Below are positions 27,250-34,991 of a DNA stretch of 64,000 nucleotides, in pieces. Below the pieces are notes generated by a model. It made no database searches. It saw only the letters and a program-made list of their open reading frames with translations, and was not told the DNA's origin. The stretch comes from Klebsiella quasivariicola. GTDB taxonomy: Bacteria; Pseudomonadota; Gammaproteobacteria; Enterobacterales; Enterobacteriaceae. Numbering within the stretch: the first letter of the stretch is position 1; every line of letters starts with the position of its first letter. The translations under genes and the position numbers were made by a program. The DNA is taken from contig NZ_CP022823.1 of assembly GCF_002269255.1 (NCBI RefSeq), positions 4,898,001 to 4,962,000 of the forward strand. Direction: 5' to 3'.

Positions 27250-28014
27250 TTACGCCGCTACTGGCACACCGCTGTGGAAGCGGAACTCGGCCTCCGGTCT
27301 GAGGATCAGCGCCGCTTCCGCCTCACCAAGCTGACGCACCCGCTCGCTGATATCTTCCCCGGCGATCTTCTGCGCCAGATCCAGATAGTCCTGATAATGA
27401 CGCGCCTCGGAGCGCAGCAGCGACAGATAAAACTTCTGCAGATCGTCATCCAGCCACGGCGCCAGCGCGGCAAAGCGTTCGCAGGAGCGGGCCTCGATAT
27501 AGGCGCCGCAGATCAGCTTATCAATCAGCATCACCGGCTCGTGCGAGCGCACTTCGCGCCGCAAGCCACGGGCATAGTTGCTGGCGGTAATTTTGACGTA
27601 GGGAATATCGCGCGCCACCATCATCTCCCGCACCTGCCAGAAGTGATGTAGCTCCTCTTTAATCAGCAAAATCATGCTGTCCAGCAGCTGGCGTCCCCAC
27701 GGGTCGTCGGTCTGCGGCATGGCGCTTTTGTTGATCCGCTTATGCAGGGCGACAAAATCCGGCTCCGGCCCCCAGCGGTAGGTGAAGTCTTCGTACGGCT
27801 TCAGGCAGGCCAGTAGCTCGTCGGCGTCGGCTTTATCCGCGACGTAGCGACGCACCAGCAGCATGGCGTTCTGCGCCGCTTTCAGCTCGCACACCATATG
27901 GTCGGTCAGCAGCAGCGGCAGGTTTTCCGGCTTGCGGGCTTCCTCAATCCACGCCTGCGGCGTTGGACAGTGCAGGAAGTTGATAATCGGGGAGAGAATC
28001 TGCGGGTAATCCAT
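27250..28014 (-). CDS. miaE: tRNA-(2-methylthio-N6-isopentenyladenosine) hydroxylase
   Basis: A 254-residue ferritin-like di-iron monooxygenase that hydroxylates the isopentenyl group of ms2i6A37 in tRNA. Metal ligands are visible as MVCELKAAQNA (Glu near residue 43), IKEELHHFWQV (EELHH near residue 118-122), CERFAAL (Glu) and LRSEARHYQDYL (EARH near residue 202). Known from Salmonella and Klebsiella but absent from E. coli K-12. It lies between the IS110 element and rraB; the 58-bp gap to rraB and shared orientation suggest it can be read from the rraB promoter. Confidence 0.93.
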   Translation of the reverse strand: MDYPQILSPIINFLHCPTPQAWIEEARKPENLPLLLTDHMVCELKAAQNAMLLVRRYVADKADADELLACLKPYEDFTYRWGPEPDFVALHKRINKSAMPQTDDPWGRQLLDSMILLIKEELHHFWQVREMMVARDIPYVKITASNYARGLRREVRSHEPVMLIDKLICGAYIEARSCERFAALAPWLDDDLQKFYLSLLRSEARHYQDYLDLAQKIAGEDISERVRQLGEAEAALILRPEAEFRFHSGVPVAA

Positions 28015-28072
28015 GGAAGTTCCTTGCTATACGGCGGCAGGCGCCGCCGTATCCATCTACGACATCTGCGAC

Positions 28073-28495
28073 TTAGTGGCGAACACCATCGTCGTCTTCA
28101 TCGACATACTCTTCGTCATCGTCGTCGCCGTCTTCACCGTTCGGGTCCTCATAGTAGGTACCCCAACCGTCGTACTCGACGTCATATTTTTCTGCCAGCG
28201 TCATCAGCTGTTCCACCTGGGCATCGATCAGGTCTGCGTTCAGCGCGCATTCGCTCAGAATATCGCAGCAGATGACCATGTCACCCTCTTCCACTTCCAG
28301 CTCTTCGGGCTCGGTCACTTCATAGCCCAGCTTGAACGCTTCCACCGCCACTTTCTCCAGGGTTTCGAAATCGTCTGCAGAGAGGTGATGCTCAATCGTG
28401 TACAGTGCGTCCGGATCGCTGCCATCTTCCAGCAGCTCTTCGATAATCAGACGCGTCTCTTCACGCTGTTCTTCCAAGTGTTCCGGGTTTGCCAT
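28073..28495 (-). CDS. rraB: Regulator of ribonuclease E activity B
   Basis: A 140-residue acidic protein, closely matching E. coli RraB (MANPEHLEEQREETRLIIEE at the start; the tail is a run of Asp/Glu ending DEDDDGVRH). It binds the C-terminal half of RNase E and alters degradosome activity. The Asp/Glu-rich tail is two residues longer than in E. coli. The frame is open 14 codons upstream, but the ATG at 28495 gives the conserved start. It diverges from argI. Confidence 0.95.
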   Translation of the reverse strand: MANPEHLEEQREETRLIIEELLEDGSDPDALYTIEHHLSADDFETLEKVAVEAFKLGYEVTEPEELEVEEGDMVICCDILSECALNADLIDAQVEQLMTLAEKYDVEYDGWGTYYEDPNGEDGDDDDEEYVDEDDDGVRH

Positions 28496-28592
28496 GGCTC
28501 GTTCCTCATAATGTGCGGCAGTTATCCCTATTGTCACATACCGCCGTCATTGCCTCCACTTCTCAGTGAAAGATTTCTATCACAGACTTGCA

Positions 28593-28631
28593 AATGAATA
28601 TTCATACATATAAATTGAATTTTAATTCAAT
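28593..28631 (+). promoter_or_regulatory. Tandem ARG boxes (ArgR operator) of argI
   Basis: Two 18-bp boxes: 28593-28610 (TGAAT-N4-ATACA, one mismatch) and 28614-28631 (perfect TGAAT-TTTA-ATTCA), separated by 3 bp. This is the standard arrangement for hexameric ArgR with arginine and lies 28 bp before the argI start, overlapping the promoter. Confidence 0.92.
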
Positions 28632-28658
28632 TAGTGGCCTATGCCAGGTGAGGGAACC

Positions 28659-29663
28659 ATGTCTGCGTTTTACCAGAAGCATTTTTTAAAGTTACTCGAT
28701 TTTACCCCTGCAGAAATCACCGCCCTGCTCGAGCTGGCGGCAAAGCTGAAAGCCGATAAGAAAAACGGTATCGAAGTCCAGAAACTGGCAGGGAAAAACA
28801 TCGCGCTCATCTTCGAAAAAGACTCAACCCGTACACGATGCTCTTTCGAAGTTGCCGCATACGACCAGGGCGCCCGCGTGACCTATCTGGGGCCAAGCGG
28901 CAGCCAGATTGGCCATAAAGAGTCGATCAAGGATACCGCCCGCGTGCTCGGGCGGATGTACGATGGCATTCAGTATCGCGGCCACGGCCAGGAGGTGGTG
29001 GAGACGCTGGCGCAATACGCCGGCGTGCCGGTGTGGAATGGTCTCACCAACGAGTTCCACCCGACCCAGCTGTTAGCGGATCTGCTGACCATGAAAGAGC
29101 ACCTGCCGGGCAAAGCCTTTAACCAGATGACGCTGGTCTACGCCGGCGATGCGCGCAACAACATGGGCAATTCGATGCTGGAAGCCGCCGCGCTGACCGG
29201 TCTGGATCTGCGCCTGGTAGCGCCATCGGCCTGCTGGCCGGAGGCCGCGCTGGTGGAAACCTGCACCGCGCTGGCCAAACAGCAGGGCGGCAACATCACG
29301 CTAACGGAAGATATCGCCGCGGGGGTGAAAGGCGCCGATTTTATCTATACCGACGTCTGGGTATCGATGGGCGAGGCGAAGGAAAAATGGGCCGAACGTA
29401 TCGCCCTGCTGCGCGACTATCAGGTTAACAGCGCGATGCTGGCGCTAACCGGCAATCCGCAGGTCAAGTTCCTCCACTGCCTGCCGGCATTCCACGACGA
29501 CCAGACCACGCTGGGCAAACAGATGGCTGCCGATTACGGCCTGCACGGCGGCATGGAAGTGACTGACGAGGTGTTTGAGTCGGCGGCGAGCGTGGTGTTT
29601 GACCAGGCGGAAAACCGGATGCACACCATCAAAGCGGTGATGGTGGCGACGCTGAGCAAGTAG
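28659..29663 (+). CDS. argI: Ornithine carbamoyltransferase
   Basis: A 334-residue enzyme making citrulline from ornithine and carbamoyl phosphate. The carbamoyl-phosphate loop is KDSTRTRCSFE near residue 54-64, the HPTQ motif is in NEFHPTQLLADLL near residue 133, and the ornithine-binding HCLPAFHD is near residue 273. The ATG at 28659 reproduces the E. coli length; an earlier in-frame start would place the ARG boxes too close. Controlled by ArgR. The paralogous transcarbamoylase genes pyrBI lie 0.9 kb downstream. Confidence 0.97.
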   Translation: MSAFYQKHFLKLLDFTPAEITALLELAAKLKADKKNGIEVQKLAGKNIALIFEKDSTRTRCSFEVAAYDQGARVTYLGPSGSQIGHKESIKDTARVLGRMYDGIQYRGHGQEVVETLAQYAGVPVWNGLTNEFHPTQLLADLLTMKEHLPGKAFNQMTLVYAGDARNNMGNSMLEAAALTGLDLRLVAPSACWPEAALVETCTALAKQQGGNITLTEDIAAGVKGADFIYTDVWVSMGEAKEKWAERIALLRDYQVNSAMLALTGNPQVKFLHCLPAFHDDQTTLGKQMAADYGLHGGMEVTDEVFESAASVVFDQAENRMHTIKAVMVATLSK

Positions 29664-29681
29664 TCCTTTGCTTGTGGCCAC

Positions 29682-29711
29682 ATCCCGGATAGCACGGCGC
29701 TTATCCGGGAT
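29682..29711. repeat. Palindrome between argI and yjgK
   Basis: Inverted repeat ATCCCGGATA (29682-29691) with 29702-29711, a REP-like hairpin between two convergent genes. It has no T-tract, so termination there would be weak. Confidence 0.6.
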
Positions 29712-29724
29712 TCGGCTCACCATT

Positions 29725-30177
29725 TTACGCCATCAACATCTTCACTACCGCTTTGCGCACCTTCGCCGGGGCGCCAACGGCGCACAGCGGTTTATGCACT
29801 TCGCCGGGATAAAACACCACAAAATCCCCTTCGTTGAGGATCACCGTTTTCTCCTGCTGGCCTTCGGCAAGAAAAGCGATGTCTTTCTCTGCCAGCCAGT
29901 CGGTCTGTGGCTCTCCTGGCGGCAAGGTGCTGAAGGTCATCCCCTCAATGCCGCGGAGCACAATCTGGATATCGAGATAGCGGGCATGGTATTCCGCGCG
30001 ACGCGCGGCCTGCGGCTCGGTGGTGTCTTCGGAAATCAGATAAAACAGCTTATCACCATCGATATCGTGTTTACCCAGCGGCGTCGTCTCGCTGACATGG
30101 GCGATAACGTGCTTAATCGCCTCGCGCAGCGCGGCAGGCAGCCACGGCTGCAGATGGTGGATATTGCCAATAATCAT
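29725..30177 (-). CDS. yjgK: YhcH/YjgK/YiaL family cupin protein
   Basis: A 150-residue cupin of the DUF386 family. It starts MIIGNIHHLQPWLPAAL and contains ARYLDIQIVLRGIEG and VIDEG-like metal-site elements (EYHARYLD, VFYPGEVHKPLCA). Relatives such as YhcH and NanQ act on sugar anomers (sialic acid related); the substrate of YjgK is not known. Orthologous to E. coli YjgK in position next to argI. It diverges from the pyrL-pyrBI transcript. Confidence 0.88.
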   Translation of the reverse strand: MIIGNIHHLQPWLPAALREAIKHVIAHVSETTPLGKHDIDGDKLFYLISEDTTEPQAARRAEYHARYLDIQIVLRGIEGMTFSTLPPGEPQTDWLAEKDIAFLAEGQQEKTVILNEGDFVVFYPGEVHKPLCAVGAPAKVRKAVVKMLMA

Positions 30178-30318
30178 TACTCACCTCAAATATAAAACAG
30201 CATTTCATTTTATCGTGTTATACCCCCATCGCCGCTGCCATACCAGTACCGTTTCACGGTTCTTTGCGCTGGCGCACTTTTCTGCAGGCAAACGATTACC
30301 TGTTTGTGAATGAATCGC

Positions 30319-30346
30319 TTGATCGTCATAACGGTCTGCGTATAAT
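30319..30346 (+). promoter_or_regulatory. pyrBI promoter
   Basis: -35 TTGATC (30319-30324), 16-bp spacer, -10 TATAAT (30341-30346). The initially transcribed region contains a T-run (CGTTTTGCC) close to the expected start, similar to E. coli where UTP-dependent reiterative transcription adds a second layer of control; the latter is inferred. Confidence 0.75.
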
Positions 30347-30371
30347 GCCAGTCGTTTTGCCGGGAGGAAGC

Positions 30372-30476
30372 ATGGCCAATTGCGTACGACATTCTGTCTT
30401 AGCGCGTCTGAACGCAGACGCTGGCCTGGCGTTTTTCTTTCCGTTGCTCATTGGATTCCCGAAGCCCCTTATTTAA
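30372..30476 (+). CDS. pyrL: pyrBI leader peptide
   Basis: A 34-residue peptide (MANCVRHSVLARLNADAGLA then FFFPLL). The E. coli leader is 44 residues and has the same core arrangement (CVRH, DAGL, FFFPL). A T-rich pause stretch lies within the coding part at 30431-30440. The stop codon at 30474 lies inside the attenuator hairpin, so a ribosome closely following RNA polymerase when UTP is low would block terminator formation and let pyrBI be read. Confidence 0.92.
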   Translation: MANCVRHSVLARLNADAGLAFFFPLLIGFPKPLI

Positions 30477-30490
30477 GGGGCTTTTTTTTT
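30462..30490 (+). terminator. pyrBI attenuator
   Basis: Stem AAGCCCCTTA (30462-30471) with TAAGGGGCTT (30474-30483), 2-nt gap, followed by a T-run reaching 30490. It ends 23 bp before pyrB and overlaps the end of pyrL. Confidence 0.93.
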
Positions 30491-30512
30491 GCCCAGGCGT
30501 CAGGAGATAAGC

Positions 30513-31448
30513 ATGGCTAACCCGCTATATCAAAAACATATCATTTCCATAAACGATCTCAGCCGCGAAGACCTCGAACTGGTGCTGGCGACGGCGGCAA
30601 AGCTGAAAGCCAATCCGCAACCCGAGCTGCTGAAGCATAAGGTTATCGCCAGCTGTTTCTTTGAAGCCTCGACCCGCACCCGCCTCTCTTTTGAAACCTC
30701 GATGCACCGCCTGGGCGCCAGCGTGGTCGGCTTTTCCGACAGCGCCAACACCTCACTGGGCAAAAAAGGGGAAACCCTGGCGGATACTATCTCCGTCATC
30801 AGCACCTACGTTGACGCCATCGTGATGCGTCATCCGCAGGAGGGCGCCGCGCGTCTGGCGACCGAATTTTCCGGCGGCGTGCCGGTGCTGAACGCCGGCG
30901 ACGGCGCCAACCAGCATCCGACCCAGACCCTGCTCGACCTGTTCACCATTCAGGAGACTCAGGGCCGCCTCGAGAACCTTAACGTGGCGATGGTCGGCGA
31001 TCTGAAGTATGGCCGTACCGTGCACTCGCTGACCCAGGCGCTGGCGAAATTCAACGGCAACCGCTTCTACTTCATCGCCCCGGACGCGCTGGCCATGCCG
31101 CAGTACATCCTTGATATGCTCGATGAAAAAGGCATCGCCTGGAGCCTGCATAGCGCGATCGACGACGTGATGGCGGAAGTGGATATTCTGTACATGACCC
31201 GCGTGCAGAAAGAGCGTCTGGATCCGTCGGAATACGCCAACGTCAAAGCGCAGTTCGTCCTGCGCGCCGCCGACCTCGAAGGAGCACGCGCCAACATGAA
31301 GGTGCTGCACCCGCTGCCGCGCATTGACGAAATTACCACCGATGTCGATAAAACGCCGCACGCCTGGTACTTCCAGCAGGCCGGTAACGGCATCTTCGCC
31401 CGCCAGGCGTTACTGGCACTGGTACTGAATAGCGAGCTGGCACTGTAA
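30513..31448 (+). CDS. pyrB: Aspartate carbamoyltransferase catalytic chain
   Basis: A 311-residue catalytic subunit, the same length as E. coli PyrB. It joins carbamoyl phosphate and aspartate in the first committed step of pyrimidine synthesis. The carbamoyl-phosphate site EASTRTRLSFETS lies near residue 50-62, HPTQTLLDL near residue 134, and HPLPRIDEI near residue 265. The ATG at 30513 with GGAG upstream is chosen over an in-frame start eight codons earlier. Controlled by the pyrL attenuator; 14 bp before pyrI. Confidence 0.98.
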   Translation: MANPLYQKHIISINDLSREDLELVLATAAKLKANPQPELLKHKVIASCFFEASTRTRLSFETSMHRLGASVVGFSDSANTSLGKKGETLADTISVISTYVDAIVMRHPQEGAARLATEFSGGVPVLNAGDGANQHPTQTLLDLFTIQETQGRLENLNVAMVGDLKYGRTVHSLTQALAKFNGNRFYFIAPDALAMPQYILDMLDEKGIAWSLHSAIDDVMAEVDILYMTRVQKERLDPSEYANVKAQFVLRAADLEGARANMKVLHPLPRIDEITTDVDKTPHAWYFQQAGNGIFARQALLALVLNSELAL

Positions 31449-31462
31449 GGGGGAAATGAGAG

Positions 31463-31924
31463 ATGACACACGACAATAAACTGCAGGTAGAAGCGATCAA
31501 ACGCGGCACCGTGATCGACCATATCCCGGCGCAGGTCGGCTTTAAGCTGTTAACCCTGTTCAAACTGACCGAAACCGACCAGCGCATCACCATCGGCCTG
31601 AACCTGCCTTCCGGCGAGATGGGCCGCAAAGATTTGATTAAAATCGAGAATACCTTCCTGACCGACGAGCAGGTTAACCAGCTGGCGCTGTACGCCCCGC
31701 AGGCGACGGTAAACCGCATTGATGATTACGAAGTGGTGGGCAAATCCCGCCCGAGCCTGCCGGATCGGATTAACAGCGTGCTGGTCTGCCCGAACAGCAA
31801 CTGTATCAGCCATGCTGAACCCGTTTCTTCCAGTTTTGCAGTGAAAAAACGTGCCGATGATATCGCTCTCAAATGTAAATACTGTGAAAAAGAGTTTTCT
31901 CATTATGTGGTGCTGGCCAACTAA
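31463..31924 (+). CDS. pyrI: Aspartate carbamoyltransferase regulatory chain
   Basis: A 153-residue regulatory subunit. The N-terminal allosteric domain binds CTP/ATP; the C-terminal zinc domain shows four cysteines as CPNSNC and CKYC (near residues 109-114 and 138-141), which hold it to the catalytic trimers. It follows pyrB directly in the same operon. Confidence 0.98.
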   Translation: MTHDNKLQVEAIKRGTVIDHIPAQVGFKLLTLFKLTETDQRITIGLNLPSGEMGRKDLIKIENTFLTDEQVNQLALYAPQATVNRIDDYEVVGKSRPSLPDRINSVLVCPNSNCISHAEPVSSSFAVKKRADDIALKCKYCEKEFSHYVVLAN

Positions 31925-31997
31925 ATGCGGTTGGTATTAATACTGGCCCTCCCTATAATGGCTACGACCTAATTACTGCAGTTCATCTGGAGATATT

Positions 31998-32384
31998 ATG
32001 AGCAAAACTATTGCGACGGAAAATGCACCAGCCGCTATTGGCCCGTATGTACAAGGTGTTGATCTGGGTAGCATGATCATCACTTCCGGTCAGATCCCGG
32101 TCGACCCGAAAACCGGCAGCGTGCCGGAAGATGTCGCCGCGCAGGCGCGTCAGTCCCTGGACAACGTAAAAGCTATCGTTGAAGCCGCTGGCCTGAAAGT
32201 GGGCGATATCGTGAAAACCACCGTTTTCGTGAAAGATCTGAATGATTTCGCCACCGTGAATGCCGCGTATGAAGCGTTCTTCACCGAGCACAACGCTACC
32301 TTCCCGGCGCGTTCCTGCGTTGAAGTCGCACGTCTGCCGAAAGACGTGAAGATTGAGATCGAAGCTATCGCAATTCGTCGCTGA
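31998..32384 (+). CDS. ridA: 2-iminobutanoate/2-iminopropanoate deaminase
   Basis: A 128-residue RidA/YjgF-family trimeric enzyme that hydrolyses reactive enamine/imine intermediates released by PLP enzymes such as threonine dehydratase. It has the family C-terminal signature RSCVEVARLPKDVKIEIEAIA, with the key Arg near residue 105. An own promoter in the 73-bp gap after pyrI is likely. Conserved position next to pyrI as in E. coli. The DgaE-like ammonia-lyase further along would produce such enamines. Confidence 0.97.
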   Translation: MSKTIATENAPAAIGPYVQGVDLGSMIITSGQIPVDPKTGSVPEDVAAQARQSLDNVKAIVEAAGLKVGDIVKTTVFVKDLNDFATVNAAYEAFFTEHNATFPARSCVEVARLPKDVKIEIEAIAIRR

Positions 32385-32396
32385 TTGCTTCTCTGC

Positions 32397-32435
32397 CCTC
32401 ACCCCGGGCGCTTATGGCCTCCGCGGGGTGAGGGA
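32397..32435. repeat. Perfect palindrome between ridA and the hexosaminidase gene
   Basis: An 11-bp stem CCCTCACCCCG (32397-32407) with 32425-32435. The same CCCTCACCC family of palindrome occurs at 1650-1757 and 53360-53472. It may end both convergent transcripts, but no T-run is present. Confidence 0.75.
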
Positions 32436-32441
32436 GATGCC

Positions 32442-34832
32442 CTATTTTATCTTCGTTGCCCGCAGCAGTTTTTCCAGCGGATAGACCGCCGCAATCACCA
32501 GTTCATCCTGGGTTTTCGCCGCCGTATCCAGTTGCGCCAGGATTGAGGCGTACTCTTTATCGTCCAGCGTCCCCTGGCGCGCCACCAGGTCGGTCAAGCG
32601 CAGTCCGAGGCTTGCCAGCTTATCAACCTGCTGCACCACCGGCTTGATTGCCGCCAGCTGATAGTTATTGTCGGTCAGCGCCAGCGCATCGCCGCTGTTG
32701 TTCTGCCAGCGGGTAAAGACGTGGCGTAGCCCGTCGGCGCTCTCGGCGTCTTCGGCATCGCTGATCAACCGCTCCGCCCACTGATTCAGGCTGCGCACGG
32801 TGTCGCTCTCCGCCGGCAGCGCATCGGCAAGCCGGTTAAGCGGTTCAAACTGATGATAATTGTTCGCCTGGAACTTGAGATGCTGGCGGGTATAGTAATG
32901 CGCCGGCTCCAGCGCCTCGGCGAGGATCTGCAACGCCAGCGTATGGCTGCTGTTCGCCAGCCGGGTAAACTGCTCCAGCTGCTGGGCATGTTGCTGCAGG
33001 CCGACGGAGACCGTTGACCAGCTGTCCATCGCCTGCAGGCGCTGATACATATTGTCGCTGTCTTTGACATCTTCAGCCGACCATAACCGCTCCGCCACCG
33101 CAAAAGCCCGCGGCCACAGCTTGATGTCGATCACCGGCGCGGCGACGTTTTCCGCCCACAGCGCCGCTTCGCCGCCGAGCAGATTCTTCTGCTGCTGCGC
33201 GTCGGGTAGCGTCGGCTGAATACCCTGCGGCACAGCGTCCAGCCGCTTGCCGTCAACCGGATAGCGAGTATTGCCCAGCAGGAAGTAGCCACTGAGCGTG
33301 TCGTTGTTGATGGTCAGCACCGGGCGGGTTTCGCCCATCCAGGTATCGACGCGGAACGTGACCTGATTATCGTCAAGCCATTCAATTTCCTGCACAGCAC
33401 GGCGAGATTTCCCTTTGAAATCAATGAATCCACGCCAGCCGCTATCGCCTTTCACCAGCGTGAAGCTGCCCTCCACCGCACTGCCCTTCAGCCGCGGCAT
33501 CGAAAACTGCCAGCTCTGGGCGCTGTCGCTATCGGTGATCGTATCCACGCCGTCGAGTCCCTGCGGGATAATTTCATTGCGATAGTGATAGGCGGTGTAT
33601 TGCGGCTGGTCGAGGTAAAAACCGGTGGAGAGAATACCGCGATAGCCGTGTTTGGCGACGTCGCCTAAGGCATCCTGACCCTGCCAGGACTGGATCAGAA
33701 TGCTCTTCGGCAAATCTGGGTGGTAGATCTCATCCCAGCCAACCATCTGCCGGTGATGCTTTTCGAGCAGAGTCTCCAGCCGCCGGTTAAAGTACGCCTG
33801 CAGCGCGTGGCTGTCCGCCAGCCCCTTCTCTTTGAGGAATTTCTGAATGGCCGGATTGGCCCGCCACTGGCTGTCATCGACTTCATCACCGCCGATATGC
33901 AGATACGGATCGGGGAAGATAGCCGCCAGTTCGCTGACCATCGCCTCGGCAAACGCGTAGGTGGCCTCTTTCGTTGGGTCGAGTACCGGTTTCAGCACGC
34001 CCCAGTGACGCTCCATCGTATAGGGCCCTGGCGCGCTCATCAGTTCCGGATAAGCCACGGCGATCGCCGAGGCGTGGCCCGGCATATCGATTTCCGGCAC
34101 CACGCGAATGCCACGTTCGGCGGCGTAGCGCACAATGTCTTTCATCTGCGCCTGGGTATAAAACAGGCCGTCGCTGGCCTGCTGCAGCTTCGGATAGCGG
34201 CTGGAGGCAAAGCGCCAGCCCTGATCGTCGGTCAGATGCCAGTGCAGTACGTTAAGCTTCGCCGCCGCCATACCGTCAATCTGCCGTTTGATCGCCGACA
34301 GCGGCATAAAGTGGCGGGCGGAATCCAGCAGCAGCCCGCGCCACGGGAAGCGCGGCGCATCGTTAATGGCGACATAAGGAATGGTGGTGCCGTCAGGGCC
34401 GTTTTGTACCAGCTGCAGCAGCGTTTCCATGCCGCGCAGCGCGCCAAAACGCGTATTGGCTTTCAGGGTTGCGCCGTCTGCGTTAACGGTAAGCTGATAG
34501 CTTTCATCGCTATCCGGCTGCGGCAGGAAAGGCACTTTTTTACTGACGATCACGTTAATGGTTGGGCTTTTTGCTGGCGCTGTCTGCGGCTGCAGCGTCC
34601 AGCCGGTTTGCCGCGCCAGGCGGTCGCGCCAGCGGTTTGCCGCCTCGCCAAGATCGTCGCCGCTGACGTTGAGCGTCAGCTGATTGTTCAGCGCCAGCGC
34701 CCCCTGCGCCTGCGGGCGCTCCACATGGGCGGGCCACGGCATCAACGGCAGATCGCCTGCCGGAGCGGCAAGCGCCATGCTGCTCAGAAGTATTCCGCTG
34801 GTCAGCAGAGTGCAACGCACGGTGTTAATCAT
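32442..34832 (-). CDS. Secreted beta-N-acetylhexosaminidase, GH20 family
   Basis: A 796-residue exported enzyme. The signal peptide ends in MALAA near residue 22. A GH20b domain (about 25-150) precedes the catalytic barrel, where the acid/base pair is in HIGGDEVDDSQW near residue 311-322. Other barrel landmarks are LLDSARHFMPL and WHLTDDQGWRF. It removes terminal GlcNAc/GalNAc from chito-oligosaccharides or glycans in the periplasm or outside. The insertion around residues 430-540 and the long helical C-terminus fit the larger Gram-negative type. The ATG at 34832 follows AGGA; a TTG one codon earlier is dismissed. E. coli has no orthologue at this position. Confidence 0.9.
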   Translation of the reverse strand: MINTVRCTLLTSGILLSSMALAAPAGDLPLMPWPAHVERPQAQGALALNNQLTLNVSGDDLGEAANRWRDRLARQTGWTLQPQTAPAKSPTINVIVSKKVPFLPQPDSDESYQLTVNADGATLKANTRFGALRGMETLLQLVQNGPDGTTIPYVAINDAPRFPWRGLLLDSARHFMPLSAIKRQIDGMAAAKLNVLHWHLTDDQGWRFASSRYPKLQQASDGLFYTQAQMKDIVRYAAERGIRVVPEIDMPGHASAIAVAYPELMSAPGPYTMERHWGVLKPVLDPTKEATYAFAEAMVSELAAIFPDPYLHIGGDEVDDSQWRANPAIQKFLKEKGLADSHALQAYFNRRLETLLEKHHRQMVGWDEIYHPDLPKSILIQSWQGQDALGDVAKHGYRGILSTGFYLDQPQYTAYHYRNEIIPQGLDGVDTITDSDSAQSWQFSMPRLKGSAVEGSFTLVKGDSGWRGFIDFKGKSRRAVQEIEWLDDNQVTFRVDTWMGETRPVLTINNDTLSGYFLLGNTRYPVDGKRLDAVPQGIQPTLPDAQQQKNLLGGEAALWAENVAAPVIDIKLWPRAFAVAERLWSAEDVKDSDNMYQRLQAMDSWSTVSVGLQQHAQQLEQFTRLANSSHTLALQILAEALEPAHYYTRQHLKFQANNYHQFEPLNRLADALPAESDTVRSLNQWAERLISDAEDAESADGLRHVFTRWQNNSGDALALTDNNYQLAAIKPVVQQVDKLASLGLRLTDLVARQGTLDDKEYASILAQLDTAAKTQDELVIAAVYPLEKLLRATKIK

Positions 34833-34958
34833 CAATGTTCCTTTTTATGACGGGCCAAAAAAAGCAAAACATTGGGTTAACATGTGCGCAAAATGGCGTC
34901 AATACGGAACGATGACGGGCGTCACAACTTGATGAGATTTAAGAGAAATACCGGTAAG

Positions 34959-34982
34959 CCCCCCTTCCGAACGGAAGAGGGG
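34959..34982 (-). terminator. Possible terminator downstream of mgtA
   Basis: Hairpin CCCC..TTCC with GGAA..GGGG (one mismatch), 10 bp beyond the mgtA stop codon. The T-tract on the minus strand is poor, so the call is weak. Confidence 0.4.
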
Positions 34983-34991
34983 CGACATCAT

